52,394 nucleotides of DNA from Collinsella aerofaciens (GCA_021639365.1 JAJXHK010000009.1:10663-63056), one strand, 5' to 3'; shown: positions 1 through 8,091, counted from the stretch's first letter. Program-made: numbers and translations. Notes: a model not told the origin generated them from the sequence alone.

Positions 1-1
1 G

Positions 2-559
2 ACGACATGCTTGGGAAATCTCAACGATCCGTCCTATGAACTCCTGCTTCGCCGGGAGCTGGGCGGTGTCTTTGAAGTTGACGAGCTGCTGCTCGATTGG
101 GACCAGGCTGATTTATGCGCGTTTGTGGGCGTGACGGAGCTGGGGCGCACGATTGATGTTCGGCTGGATACTGCCGACGGCGGTCGTCTTGCCGATGGCG
201 ACGTGCTCGCCATTGACCGTTCGGGCGTGGTGTCCGTGGCGGTTGTCGTGCGCCTGCGCAGCGCCGAGGTTTATTTGGTCGAAGTCGACCGCATGGATCC
301 GATTGCACTCGCGCATGCGTGTTGGGAGATCGGCAACATGCATGCGCCGCTCTTCCGGGGTGACTCGGACGAGCATACCGTGCGCATGTATACGCCGGTG
401 CAGCCTGTTTTGGGCCGCATGCTTCGGGGTGTCGAGGGTGTTCGGCTCTCGGTGGTTACCCGTGAACTCGATGCGGGCCGACGCTTTGCGTCGAGCGCGG
501 CCGATGTTGTCGTGAGCATGGCTCCGGACTTTACCATCGTTAAAAAGACGCGCGACTAA
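2..559 (+). CDS. UreE-like urease accessory protein, 5' end cut by window edge
   Basis: The frame is open to the left edge. The first possible in-window start is a TTG at 11, giving 182 residues, so the true start may lie outside. The order of segments fits UreE: an N-terminal beta domain ending GDVLAIDRSG, then DP-x-LA-ACWEIGNMH (near residues 97-111), then a PVLGRML helix. UreE is a nickel chaperone for urease maturation. The GN-x-H histidine is kept (H111). The metal-binding histidine normally just before the VL-x-x-ML helix appears to be Pro (P132), and there is no His-rich tail. No other urease gene is visible. It may be a UreE-fold protein with altered metal binding. The family call rests on pattern memory only. 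Confidence 0.6.
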   Translation, partial: TTCLGNLNDPSYELLLRRELGGVFEVDELLLDWDQADLCAFVGVTELGRTIDVRLDTADGGRLADGDVLAIDRSGVVSVAVVVRLRSAEVYLVEVDRMDPIALAHACWEIGNMHAPLFRGDSDEHTVRMYTPVQPVLGRMLRGVEGVRLSVVTRELDAGRRFASSAADVVVSMAPDFTIVKKTRD

Positions 560-642
560 GCGCGCGTATGCGCAAGACGGGCTTTGAGGGGCGACCGATC
601 AAAGTCCGTCTTGCTGTTGATAGGAGGCTTTGGGGGAAGCAT

Positions 643-1440
643 ATGGGTCTTGAGGGAATCAAGCTGATTGCATGCGATTTGGACGGCACGTTGCTGCATC
701 CGGGGGAGCGCGAGCCGCGTTCCGAGGCCTTTGAGCTTATCGATGAGCTACATCGTCGCGGTATCGTGTTTATGCCGGCGAGTGGCCGTCAATATGCGAG
801 CTTGCGCTACCTGTTTGCCCCGGTGGCCGATGAGCTCGCCTATGTATGCGAAAACGGAGCCCTGGTGATGAGCGAGGGGCGTGCCGTTGTCAAGCGTTCC
901 ATGGAGCGTAGCCTTGCTATGGATATCGCGAACGCCGTGGTTGCGTATCCCCATGCCGACGTGACCCTTTCGTGTGAGGGGCACCTCTACAGCATGAGCG
1001 GCAACGATGCGTTTGTTGATCACCTGCGTTATGAGGTCCATTGTGATGTGGCGGTAGTCGACCGTCCCGAAGACATTGACGAGGATGTCATTAAGATTGC
1101 CTTCCAGACGCCCGAGGCAGAGCAGCCGGCGGCGCTGGAGTATTTCGAGCGCCACTTTAGCGATCGAGTCGATGTCATGACATCGGGAACCGAATGGACG
1201 GACTTTATCGGTTTCGATTCGGGCAAGGGCTCCGCGCTTGCCGATTACGGTCGCGCTCTGGGGATTTCGCCCGATGAGATGATGGCGTTTGGCGACAATG
1301 AGAACGATCGCGACATGCTCAACGTCGTGGGCCATCCCTATCTGATGGAGAGCTGCAACCCCACCATGCGCGGCATCAACGACCGTGTCCGATACACGCG
1401 CACGGTCGAAGAAGAGCTGCGTCGTCTACTTGCTGAGTAG
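643..1440 (+). CDS. HAD-superfamily (Cof-type, IIB) phosphatase
   Basis: This 265-residue protein has HAD motif I DLDGT at residues 12-16, motif II ASGR at 46-49 and motif IV GDNEND at about 217-222. That is the layout of Cof/YidA-type cap-IIB hydrolases, cytosolic Mg-dependent phosphatases of sugar phosphates or similar small metabolites. The substrate cannot be told. I chose the ATG at 643 over an upstream in-frame ATG at 568 because AGGAGG (about 623-628) and GGGGGA precede it and homologues begin a few residues before motif I. It lies 83 nt after the UreE-like gene on the same strand. A second Cof-like phosphatase sits at 26610. Confidence 0.88.
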   Translation: MGLEGIKLIACDLDGTLLHPGEREPRSEAFELIDELHRRGIVFMPASGRQYASLRYLFAPVADELAYVCENGALVMSEGRAVVKRSMERSLAMDIANAVVAYPHADVTLSCEGHLYSMSGNDAFVDHLRYEVHCDVAVVDRPEDIDEDVIKIAFQTPEAEQPAALEYFERHFSDRVDVMTSGTEWTDFIGFDSGKGSALADYGRALGISPDEMMAFGDNENDRDMLNVVGHPYLMESCNPTMRGINDRVRYTRTVEEELRRLLAE

Positions 1441-1455
1441 GCATGCCCCAAACAT

Positions 1456-1836
1456 CTACCGGCAGTCGGGGCAGAGACCCTCGAAGATGGTGTAGTGCGA
1501 CGTGACGTGCCAGCCGATTTGCTCGGATGCCTTGGCGTCGAGCTGGGCATCGAAGGGGAGCGGTACGTCGATGACGCGGCTGCACGAGGTGCAGATGATA
1601 TGCGCATGCGGCTCGATCGTGCGATCGAAGCGGCTGCCGCCCGGCGTCTTGATGGAGAGGATCTCGCCGGCGTCGGCCAAGAGATTGAGATTGCGGTAGA
1701 CCGTACCGCGGCTGATTTTGTCATCCTGTGCGCGCACGACGTTGTAGATTTCGTCGGCGGTGGGATGGTTATAGCTTTGGCGCACAGCGTCAAGAACCAG
1801 CTTTCGCTGCCTGGTATTCCTTCTTTGCACCGCCAT
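1456..1836 (-). CDS. PerR-like Fur-family transcriptional repressor
   Basis: A 126-residue Fur-family protein: N-terminal winged helix with SRGTVYRNLNLL at about 42-53, C-terminal dimer domain with structural zinc pairs CTSC (82-85) and CPDC (122-125). The residues at the regulatory metal site, H24, D71, H77, H79 and D90, have the spacing known for Bacillus PerR (D85, H91, H93, D104). Position 90 is Asp, as in peroxide-sensing PerR, where Fur usually has Glu. It probably represses oxidative-stress genes and itself. The gene converges on the HAD gene at 643 with a 15-nt gap. An imperfect palindrome at 1881-1898 lies upstream of its start. Confidence 0.82.
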   Translation of the reverse strand: MAVQRRNTRQRKLVLDAVRQSYNHPTADEIYNVVRAQDDKISRGTVYRNLNLLADAGEILSIKTPGGSRFDRTIEPHAHIICTSCSRVIDVPLPFDAQLDAKASEQIGWHVTSHYTIFEGLCPDCR

Positions 1837-1880
1837 GCGCCTTGCCTCTTTCCTATCAACGGTCGTAGGTAAATGATACC

Positions 1881-1898
1881 GTATTTAGCACACAATAC
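1881..1898 (-). promoter_or_regulatory. Possible Fur/PerR operator
   Basis: GTATT and AATAC flank an 8-bp spacer, making a short inverted repeat 45-62 bp upstream of the PerR-like start codon in an A+T-rich stretch. Fur-family genes are commonly autoregulated, which is the only reason for the assignment. It does not closely match the TTATAAT-N-ATTATAA PerR box. Confidence 0.25.
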
Positions 1899-2308
1899 TA
1901 ATAACGAGGAATGAAACCGTCTTCATTGGCAAGTGGGGCTCGGGCCTGGGCGTCTACGAGGCGAAAACGCGTTCCCATGCGCTCGTAGGAAGCATGAAGC
2001 GCCTCGAGATGAGATAGGACGTTCGCCGGAGCTCCCTGTATCTCCATTTCGACCGAGCCGTCTTCCATGTTGCGCACCCAGCCGGTGAGCGTGCGTGCCT
2101 GCGCGAGGTTGGTGTTGGTAAAGCGAAAACCAACGCCTTGGACTTGTCCCGCCCAGCGCAGGAAATAGCGCAGGGGAGTGCCTTGAGTGGCCTCGTCGCT
2201 TGCGAGCACAGTAAGCCTGCGGCGCAACTCGAGCTCGATGTTTGATGGTTTTTGAGGCTCTCGACTGCCGCCGGTGACGCTGGAGAAGAACGTATCGAAG
2301 AAGCCCAT
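1898..2308 (-). CDS. Acylphosphatase domain protein
   Basis: A 136-residue protein with an acylphosphatase domain from about residue 48. The first signature is GQVQGVGFR, with the phosphate-binding Arg at 62. The second is GWVRNMEDGSV, with the catalytic Asn at 80. Such enzymes hydrolyse carboxyl-phosphate bonds. The domain itself is about 90 residues, so the first 45, starting MGFFDTFFSS, are an extension of unknown role. The ATG at 2308 is only 2 nt after the stop codon of the upstream oxidoreductase, so the two are almost certainly co-transcribed and perhaps translationally coupled. Confidence 0.85.
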   Translation of the reverse strand: MGFFDTFFSSVTGGSREPQKPSNIELELRRRLTVLASDEATQGTPLRYFLRWAGQVQGVGFRFTNTNLAQARTLTGWVRNMEDGSVEMEIQGAPANVLSHLEALHASYERMGTRFRLVDAQARAPLANEDGFIPRY

Positions 2309-2310
2309 CG

Positions 2311-3417
2311 CTAGGCCTGCTTGCCTGCGTCGGACGGGAAGGTAATGCCGGCCTGCTGGCGCACGGCATCCATGATGCGCAATGAGACGAGCGTGACATC
2401 GCGGTAGTGGCCAAGTTCGTGACGTCCCGCCGGGGTCTCCCAAATCTCTTCCTTAACGTTATCGATGCCGCCGATGGCGGTGATAAAGTCTGTGAGTTCG
2501 TATTCCATAGTGTTGCTCGATTTGGGCAGGTCGAGCACGCGGCCGTTGTCGCCCTGTTCGCGCGGTGCCTCGGTTGCCGAGCCGCGTACGACATCGCCGC
2601 GATAGTCGATGCGGACGTTGCGGGGCGTGGACAGATGATCGATCTGGATAGTGCCACGCTCGCCTTCGATCTGCGAGGGCAGCAGGTCATTCGTTATTTT
2701 GGAGTGCGCGAGCTCGACGGAGATACGGCCACCGCCGTAGCTGGCGAGGATGGAACCGCAGCCGTCGATGGGGCCGTGCGTGAGCTGTCGCGTGGCGGGG
2801 TCGAGCAGAGTAGCCATGCTCGTAAGGCCGGAGGGCATGCCGAAAATCTCGACCATGGGCTCGACGGTGTAGACGCCAATGTCCATGAGGGAACCCGATG
2901 CCATATTGCAGTCGAAGATATTGGTGGCGCGTCCCGCGAGAATCTCGTTGTAGCGCGAGGAATATTTGCCAAAGCGCAATGAGGCGCGGCGGATGGGGGC
3001 GATCTCGCCCAGGGCGTCCTCGATGGCGTGGAAGGCGGGGTCGTGGAGGGGACGCATGGCCTCGAGGGCCACGACACCTGCTGCCTCGGCAGCGCGGAAG
3101 ACTTCCAGCGCCTGCGCTTCGGTGGCGCAGAAGGGCTTCTCGACGATGACGTGCTTGCCACCGGCGATGCAGGCAAGGGCCTGCTCGTAGTGAAGCGCGT
3201 TAGGGCTGCCGATATAGACGGCGTCGACGTCGGCGGCTGCCGCGAGCTCATCGAGTGAAGTAAAGTTTCGCTCGCCACCGCGCTCGGCGGTAAAGGCGGC
3301 ACCGCGATTGGCATCGCGTGAAAGCGTGCCCACAAACGCGGCTTGGTCGTTGGCGTTGACAACTTGGATAAAGTCGTCGGTGATCATGGATGTGCCGATG
3401 GTCGCGATGCGCAGCAT
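2311..3417 (-). CDS. Gfo/Idh/MocA-family NAD(P)-dependent oxidoreductase
   Basis: A 368-residue protein beginning MLRIATIGTS. It has an N-terminal Rossmann fold, the family motif EKP at 93-95 (Lys thought to be catalytic) and a C-terminal substrate domain. These enzymes oxidise or reduce sugars, inositols or related diols. The substrate is not deducible. The ATG at 3417 follows a GGGGG ribosome site. The frame stays open far upstream, but that part is antisense-type composition overlapping rnhA. It sits between rnhA and the acylphosphatase gene, same strand. A paralogue is at 11407. Confidence 0.85.
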   Translation of the reverse strand: MLRIATIGTSMITDDFIQVVNANDQAAFVGTLSRDANRGAAFTAERGGERNFTSLDELAAAADVDAVYIGSPNALHYEQALACIAGGKHVIVEKPFCATEAQALEVFRAAEAAGVVALEAMRPLHDPAFHAIEDALGEIAPIRRASLRFGKYSSRYNEILAGRATNIFDCNMASGSLMDIGVYTVEPMVEIFGMPSGLTSMATLLDPATRQLTHGPIDGCGSILASYGGGRISVELAHSKITNDLLPSQIEGERGTIQIDHLSTPRNVRIDYRGDVVRGSATEAPREQGDNGRVLDLPKSSNTMEYELTDFITAIGGIDNVKEEIWETPAGRHELGHYRDVTLVSLRIMDAVRQQAGITFPSDAGKQA

Positions 3418-3490
3418 ACGTCCCCCTTGCGTTGTTTGGTCTACAGGATGAGTGTAGCGCGTGGGGATATAAAGCTGCGCGAAAACGCTA

Positions 3491-3976
3491 TTACAGGTCG
3501 CTCTCGTTAAAGCCGGCGTCGATATCGAGGCTGCTGCCGTCGGCCGCCGTGGTGGCGAGCTCATCGCAGCGCTCGTTGAGCTCGTGACCGGCGTGACCCT
3601 TAACCCAGATGAACTCAACCTTGTGCTTGCTTTTGGCGGTGAGTAGGCGCTCCCACAGGTCGCGGTTCTTGACGGGTTGCTTGTTGGCGGTTTTCCATCC
3701 GCGCTTTTTCCAGCCGTCGATCCAGTGCTTGTTAAAGGCGTTGACGACATACTGCGAATCGGAATGGACTTCGACCTCGCAGGGGCGGTTGAGCGCCTCG
3801 AGCGCCACGATGACGGCCATGAGTTCCATGCGGTTGTTGGTGGTCTTGGCGTAGCCGCGCGAAAGCTCGGAGGTGAAGGTCTTGCCGGCGGGGTTGGTGT
3901 ATTTGAGCACGGCGCCGTAGCCACCGCGTCCCGGATTTGATCGGGCCGAGCCGTCGGTGTAGATGATGACCTTCAC
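3491..3976 (-). CDS. rnhA: Ribonuclease HI
   Basis: At 161 residues this is a typical RNase HI, which cleaves the RNA strand of RNA:DNA hybrids. It has YTDGSARSNPG with Asp8, NNRMELMAV with Glu51, HSDSQYV with Asp73 and GHAGHELNERCDELA with His128 and Asp138, so the DEDD catalytic set is complete. The start is GTG at 3976, preceded by AAAGGAAG. The last 15 residues are an acidic tail. It heads a possible minus-strand operon with the Gfo/Idh and acylphosphatase genes, with a 73-nt gap to the former. Confidence 0.95.
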   Translation of the reverse strand: MKVIIYTDGSARSNPGRGGYGAVLKYTNPAGKTFTSELSRGYAKTTNNRMELMAVIVALEALNRPCEVEVHSDSQYVVNAFNKHWIDGWKKRGWKTANKQPVKNRDLWERLLTAKSKHKVEFIWVKGHAGHELNERCDELATTAADGSSLDIDAGFNESDL

Positions 3977-4075
3977 GGGCTTCCTTTCGTTGAGTGCATT
4001 TCATGTGAGTGACCATTGTAGCGCCATGCCCGCCGGGGGCTAACAATCTACGATTTCTACCCCGTCTTCCGACAG

Positions 4076-4978
4076 TTAGTTGGCATGGATGATGCGGTTG
4101 AGCTCGTCGAGGTATTGCTGCAAGAGGGGAGAGGGCTTGCGCTCGTCGTGCATGATATAGCCTACGCGCATCGTTGGGGCGTCTGCTAACGGGATCGATG
4201 CCATACCCCATTGCATTTCATTGGAGAGGACGCCGGTCGACAGGGTGTAACCGTTCGACGTGATAAGTAAGTTAGTAAGTGTTCCGCGGTCCGAGATTCG
4301 TATGTTGCGGTCGCAAGGGATATAGCTAAAAGGTTCCTCGGCGTAATAGAAGGAGTTTGAGGTTCCCTGCTCAAAGCTGTAGCGCGTATAGGGCGTGAGG
4401 TCGGCAAGGGACAGCTGAGGGCGGCGGGCGAGCGGGTGGCGCTCGCTAACGAAGACGTGGACCGTCGCGTCGAATAGGGGATGGAAGCTTGCACGGGCAT
4501 CGGCGAAGGCCTTCTGCAGAACGCGGGCGTTAAAGTCATCCAGATACAGAATGCCGATATCGCTGCGAAACGCACGGACGTCATCGATGATCTGCGATGT
4601 GGTGGTCTCGCGCATGATGAACTCGAACTTGCTGTCGCGGCAGCGCTCGACCACGTTGACAAAGGCCTCGACCGAAAAGGCGTAGTGCTGGGCGGAAATG
4701 GCGAGGCGGGCTTGCGGGGTGCCGCCGTCCTCGTAGCGCGCCTCGAGCATGTCGGCCTGCTCTACGACCTGGCGCGCATAGCCCAAAAGCTCGGTGCCGT
4801 CGTTGGTGAGCGTGACGCCGCGGCTGGAGCGCGTAAAGATCTCCAGATGGAGCTCCTGTTCCAGGCTTTTGACGGCATTGGAGATATTGGACTGAGCGGT
4901 ATAGAGGCGCTGAGCTGCGGCGTTGATTGAGCCGGACTCTGCCACGGCGATAAGAAAACGAAGCTGCTGGAGGGTCAT
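4076..4978 (-). CDS. LysR-family transcriptional regulator
   Basis: A 300-residue LysR-type regulator with an N-terminal winged HTH (MTLQQLRFLIAVAESGSIN, then AAAQRLYTAQSNISNAVKSL) and a C-terminal effector-binding domain. It is transcribed divergently from the O-acetylhomoserine sulfhydrylase at 5254. By the usual LysR arrangement it probably senses a sulfur metabolite and controls that gene and itself. This is inference from position. A perfect 10-bp palindrome GATAGCTATC at 4995-5004 sits just upstream of its start codon and could be an autoregulatory site. Confidence 0.9.
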   Translation of the reverse strand: MTLQQLRFLIAVAESGSINAAAQRLYTAQSNISNAVKSLEQELHLEIFTRSSRGVTLTNDGTELLGYARQVVEQADMLEARYEDGGTPQARLAISAQHYAFSVEAFVNVVERCRDSKFEFIMRETTTSQIIDDVRAFRSDIGILYLDDFNARVLQKAFADARASFHPLFDATVHVFVSERHPLARRPQLSLADLTPYTRYSFEQGTSNSFYYAEEPFSYIPCDRNIRISDRGTLTNLLITSNGYTLSTGVLSNEMQWGMASIPLADAPTMRVGYIMHDERKPSPLLQQYLDELNRIIHAN

Positions 4979-4994
4979 CGGTGCCCGTCCTTTC

Positions 4995-5004
4995 GATAGC
5001 TATC
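4995..5004. promoter_or_regulatory. Palindrome in lysR-metY intergenic region, possible LysR site
   Basis: GATAGCTATC is a perfect palindrome 17 nt upstream of the lysR start codon. LysR proteins bind T-N11-A type dyads between divergent genes. No binding evidence can be drawn beyond position and symmetry. Confidence 0.3.
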
Positions 5005-5039
5005 TAAAAAACCGATAACAGGTTAGCGCTTTTAAGTGA

Positions 5040-5068
5040 TTGACCGAGCGAAACAATGCTCGTACTAT
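5040..5068 (+). promoter_or_regulatory. Sigma70-type promoter of metY leader
   Basis: TTGACC at 5040-5045 and TACTAT at 5063-5068 are separated by 17 bp, which would start a transcript near 5075. The spacer contains the small dyad CGAGC...GCTCG (5045-5049 and 5058-5062), a plausible place for a regulator to bind. The resulting leader of about 180 nt carries the short ORF at 5138. Confidence 0.55.
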
Positions 5069-5137
5069 TCAAAACACACAAAGGCGGTAGGTAATTAAGC
5101 CGACCACGGAACCGGGATGTCAAAAGGAGGACCGCAT

Positions 5138-5191
5138 ATGAACTGCTTGCCAAGACGAATGCCGGGCTCCTGTTTGCGCCCGTTGGCGTGA
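5138..5191 (+). CDS. Putative 17-residue Cys-containing leader peptide
   Basis: ATG at 5138 follows an exceptionally good ribosome site (AAAAGGAGG, 5122-5130, 7-nt spacing). The frame reads MNCLPRRMPGSCLRPLA and ends in TGA at 5189-5191. It lies wholly in the leader of the O-acetylhomoserine sulfhydrylase gene, 62 nt upstream of it. Actinobacterial sulfur genes are known to use Cys-containing leader peptides for attenuation. Two Cys codons here (3 and 12) fit that idea. A CGGGC/GCCCG hairpin at 5163-5182 overlaps the end of the ORF. Its function is inference. Confidence 0.5.
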   Translation: MNCLPRRMPGSCLRPLA

Positions 5192-5253
5192 TCAGGAGAC
5201 AGCGACTTACTTTTCTCTTATTTATTTACTTTCGTTCGATCAAGGAGATCATC

Positions 5254-6564
5254 ATGAGCCAGTTCATCAACAACCCCGAGCACACCTTTGGTTTCGATAC
5301 CCTGCAGCTTCATGTTGGCCAGGAGAGCGCCGACCCCGCATCCGACTCCCGCGCCGTGCCTATCTACCAGACCACGAGCTATGTGTTCCGCAACTCCCAG
5401 CACGCCGCCGACCGCTTTGGTCTTGCCGACGCCGGTAACATCTACGGCCGTCTGACCAACTCCACCCAGGGCGTCTTTGAGGACCGTATCGCCGCGCTCG
5501 AGGGTGGCGTGGCCGGTCTTGCCGTCGCCTCCGGTGCCGCTGCCATCACCTATACCCTGCAGGCTCTTGCCCAGGCCGGTGACCACGTGGTGGCTCAGAA
5601 GACCATCTACGGTGGCTCCTACAACCTGCTGGAGCATACGCTCTCCCAGTTTGGCGTCGAGACCACGTTTGTCGATGCTCATAACCTGGAAGAGGTTGAG
5701 GGTGCCATCAAGGACAACACTACGGTCATCTACCTCGAGACGCTCGGCAACCCCAATTCCGACATTCCCAACATCGACGCTATCTCCGAGGTCGCCAAGA
5801 AGCACGGTCTTCCGGTCGTCGTCGATAACACCTTCGGCACCCCGTATCTGTTCCGTCCGCTGGAGCACGGCGCCAACATCGTCGTTCACTCCGCAACTAA
5901 GTTCATCGGCGGCCACGGTACCTCGCTGGGCGGTGTGATCGTCGACGGCGGTAACTTCGATTGGAAGGCGAGTGGCAAGTACGCCCAGATCGCTGAGCCC
6001 AACCCCTCCTACCATGGCGTCTCGTTTGCCGAGGCTGCCGGTCCCGCTGCCTTCGCGACCTATGTCCGCGCCATCTTGCTGCGCGACGAGGGCGCCTGCA
6101 TCAGCCCGTTCAACGCCTGGGTCCTGCTCCAGGGCACCGAGACTCTGTCGCTGCGCGTCGACCGTCATGTCGAGAACACCAAGAAGGTCGTTGAGTTCCT
6201 GGCTGGTGACAGCCATGTCGCCAAGGTGAACCACCCGAGCCTGTCTGAGCACCCCGATCACGAGCTCTATCAGAAGTACTTCCCCAACGGTGGCGCGTCG
6301 ATCTTCACCTTTGAGATTAAGGGTGGCCAGGAGGCAGCTTGGAAGTTCATCGATCATCTGCAGGTGTTCTCGCTGCTCGCCAACGTGGCCGACGTCAAGT
6401 CGCTCGTCGTGCACCCGGCTACCACCACGCACTCCCAGCTCTCTGCCGAGGAGCTCGCCGAGCAGAACATCACGCCCTCCACGATCCGTCTTTCCATCGG
6501 TACCGAGAACGCCGAGGACATCATTTGGGATCTGAAGCAGGCCTTCGCCGCGCTGGACGAGTAA
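5254..6564 (+). CDS. metY: O-acetylhomoserine aminocarboxypropyltransferase (sulfhydrylase)
   Basis: A 436-residue PLP enzyme of the Cys/Met metabolism family, making homocysteine from O-acetylhomoserine and sulfide. Markers: FDTLQLHVGQE at about 14, AVPIYQTTSYVF at 34-45, NIYGRLTNST at 62-71 and the PLP-lysine motif VHSATKFIGGHG with Lys216. The long substrate-side insertion after the lysine favours MetY over MetB/MetC. The ATG at 5254 follows AAGGAG. The frame continues upstream to 5188 without a better start. The promoter, leader ORF and divergent LysR regulator suggest sulfur-responsive control. A strong terminator follows at 6625. Confidence 0.93.
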   Translation: MSQFINNPEHTFGFDTLQLHVGQESADPASDSRAVPIYQTTSYVFRNSQHAADRFGLADAGNIYGRLTNSTQGVFEDRIAALEGGVAGLAVASGAAAITYTLQALAQAGDHVVAQKTIYGGSYNLLEHTLSQFGVETTFVDAHNLEEVEGAIKDNTTVIYLETLGNPNSDIPNIDAISEVAKKHGLPVVVDNTFGTPYLFRPLEHGANIVVHSATKFIGGHGTSLGGVIVDGGNFDWKASGKYAQIAEPNPSYHGVSFAEAAGPAAFATYVRAILLRDEGACISPFNAWVLLQGTETLSLRVDRHVENTKKVVEFLAGDSHVAKVNHPSLSEHPDHELYQKYFPNGGASIFTFEIKGGQEAAWKFIDHLQVFSLLANVADVKSLVVHPATTTHSQLSAEELAEQNITPSTIRLSIGTENAEDIIWDLKQAFAALDE

Positions 6565-6876
6565 GGCGACTTGTGCAAGGACCCCTTGCGACTCGATAGG
6601 TATAACTGCATAAAATGCCTGCTCAAGGCGCCTGCGCAAGCAATGGTTGCGCAGGCGCCTTTTTTGCATAGGAAGGGCGCTATTACAGGGTTTTTGGCAT
6701 GCTTTATGCATTCGAGTTGTGGAAAACTCCTGTTGAGAGGATGTGAGTTTTACGCAATTGACGTGCGCCTTTTGAGTAAAACCGCAGGTCGCGATTTGCT
6801 CGAGGTACTATGCAGCGCGATCGAATCACACGCAGCTCAAACGCAGCAAAAACGCACTACGGAGGTTTCCAGCTAC
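6565..6876. other. Intergenic stretch between metY and the secreted-protein gene
   Basis: The first part holds the terminator at 6625-6665. The rest (6668-6876) is moderately A+T rich and presumably holds the promoter of the gene at 6877. It includes an inverted GTTTTAC/GTAAAAC pair around 6748-6782. No convincing -35/-10 pair or RNA gene was found. Confidence 0.5.
6625..6665 (+). terminator. Rho-independent terminator of metY
   Basis: A perfect 15-bp stem (AAGGCGCCTGCGCAA at 6625-6639 against its complement at 6647-6661) with a 7-nt loop runs into six T residues. Confidence 0.93.
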
Positions 6877-7653
6877 ATGAGGATCGATTCACGAAAACCG
6901 AAAGCCGCCGCCCTTTCCGCCGCTCTGACCGTGGCGCTTTTGGCGGGCGCCGGCGCAACTGATGCCCACGCGGCAACACTGTCCGATACGGTTGGATCTA
7001 CGCCGTCCGAGACGACGCTGGTACAGCCCGTTGATTATCGCGGCGATGGTTATGGTTCCATGCAGGAGTGGAACGCCTCGATGGAGGCCAAGCGCGATTC
7101 CCTTGAGATGCGCGCTCAGATTATCCTAAACATGTATGGTGACTATGCCACCGATGACGAGCGCGCTGTGCTGCAGGGTTGTATCGATGGTGCGGGCAGC
7201 CTTTTGACGATGGGGGAGGTCGACGCGAAGTCGACCGAGCTCGATGAGCTGCGCACTGCGCTTGAGAATGCCAAGCGCGAAGCGCTCGAGGCCGCTGCCG
7301 CCGAGGCAGAGGCTGCCGAGGCCGCCCAGGCTTCGTACTACAACGCCGGCTACACTCCGTCCTACGCGTCTGCCGCGTCCTACGCGAACGGATCGGGCCT
7401 GACGCGCTCTGCGGGTGTCAATAACTACAACGGGCGCCGCGAGACCTATTACAGCAGCAATGTGCTTTATCACTATCGCACGGGCGAATGGACTCAGGAT
7501 TCTGAGGGCTTCTGGCGCGATTCCGACGGCTATTACGTTGTTGCCGCGGGCGATATGGCCCAGGGCTCGACCTTTACGGGCTCCAAGGGTGATTGCAAGG
7601 TCTATGACTCCGGCTGCGCCGCCGGAACCACCGACTACTACACCGGTTGGTAA
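6877..7653 (+). CDS. Secreted protein with coiled coil and conserved C-terminal domain
   Basis: 258 residues. N-terminal signal peptide with a basic start (MRIDSRKPK), a hydrophobic core and an AHA-A cleavage site near residue 32, so the product is exported. Residues of about 100-155 are Ala/Glu-rich and likely coiled coil. A Tyr/Ser/Ala-rich linker follows. The last 75 residues (from NNYNGRRETYYSS to the terminal YYTGW, with DGYYVVAAGDM and KVYDSGC between) look like a domain seen at the C-terminus of Gram-positive cell-surface proteins, perhaps a small beta-barrel related to 3D/RlpA folds. That relation is a guess. The ATG at 6877 follows GGAGG. Confidence 0.7.
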   Translation: MRIDSRKPKAAALSAALTVALLAGAGATDAHAATLSDTVGSTPSETTLVQPVDYRGDGYGSMQEWNASMEAKRDSLEMRAQIILNMYGDYATDDERAVLQGCIDGAGSLLTMGEVDAKSTELDELRTALENAKREALEAAAAEAEAAEAAQASYYNAGYTPSYASAASYANGSGLTRSAGVNNYNGRRETYYSSNVLYHYRTGEWTQDSEGFWRDSDGYYVVAAGDMAQGSTFTGSKGDCKVYDSGCAAGTTDYYTGW

Positions 7654-7683
7654 TCTGCCATCAGAGCAAAATAGGCACATGAT

Positions 7684-7735
7684 GGGCGGGCGTCTTTACT
7701 GAGCTTTTAGGCAACGTAAAGCCGCCCTTTCTTTA
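7684..7735 (+). terminator. Terminator after the secreted-protein gene
   Basis: GGGCGG...CTTTAC pairs with GTAAAG-CCGCCC across an interior bulge and is followed by TTTCTTT. The outer hexamers GCACAT and ATGTGC lengthen the stem. Confidence 0.65.
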
Positions 7736-7844
7736 TGTGCGTTTGAGTTAACAGAGCCCTTACCGTGGCGGTACGCTGGGCGTATGCATGCGGGGCACAC
7801 TGGTTCATGAGAAATAGGGTCTTTCTCTTGGAGGAAGTGATCTT

Positions 7845-8051
7845 GTGAATGCTCGAGATATTGCCGTTGCCGCCGTCGCATTGGTACTTGGCTGTCTTGG
7901 CCCTACAGCTGCGTTTGTCGCAGGCATGCAGGGCTCGTGCGGGGCTGCTCCTATTGTGGTCGGCGCGCTCATCGCAGCAGCGCTGCTGGGAAGTGCGGGC
8001 GTGACCCTTTGTCGCGATGACGAGGACGAGACGCCGCAGGTGCAGCGCTAG
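7845..8051 (+). CDS. Small two-helix membrane protein, unknown function
   Basis: A 68-residue protein with two hydrophobic segments (about residues 6-27 and 36-54) and a short acidic cytoplasmic-type tail. The GTG at 7845 has GGAGGAAG 7 nt upstream, and a strong terminator follows at 8092, so expression as an independent unit is credible. I recognise no family. The middle Cys-containing loop (MQGSCGAAP) separates the helices. Confidence 0.6.
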   Translation: MNARDIAVAAVALVLGCLGPTAAFVAGMQGSCGAAPIVVGALIAAALLGSAGVTLCRDDEDETPQVQR

Positions 8052-8091
8052 CCGTTGTGAAGCTGGTTTTGCCCATAGATGAAGAAGGAAG

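Noticed and set aside
3418..3924. N-terminal extension of the Gfo/Idh gene at 2311 to 537 codons
   Set aside because: Overlaps rnhA on the same strand; the Rossmann fold begins at the ATG at 3417 with a GGGGG site.
5190..5206. ATCAGGAGACAG resembles the cobalamin-riboswitch B12 box
   Set aside because: Only part of the box matches and the other conserved cobalamin-aptamer segments are not found upstream.
5218..6711. Long 497-codon antisense frame opposite metY
   Set aside because: It mirrors metY codon positions in a high-G+C gene and shows no known domain or ribosome site.
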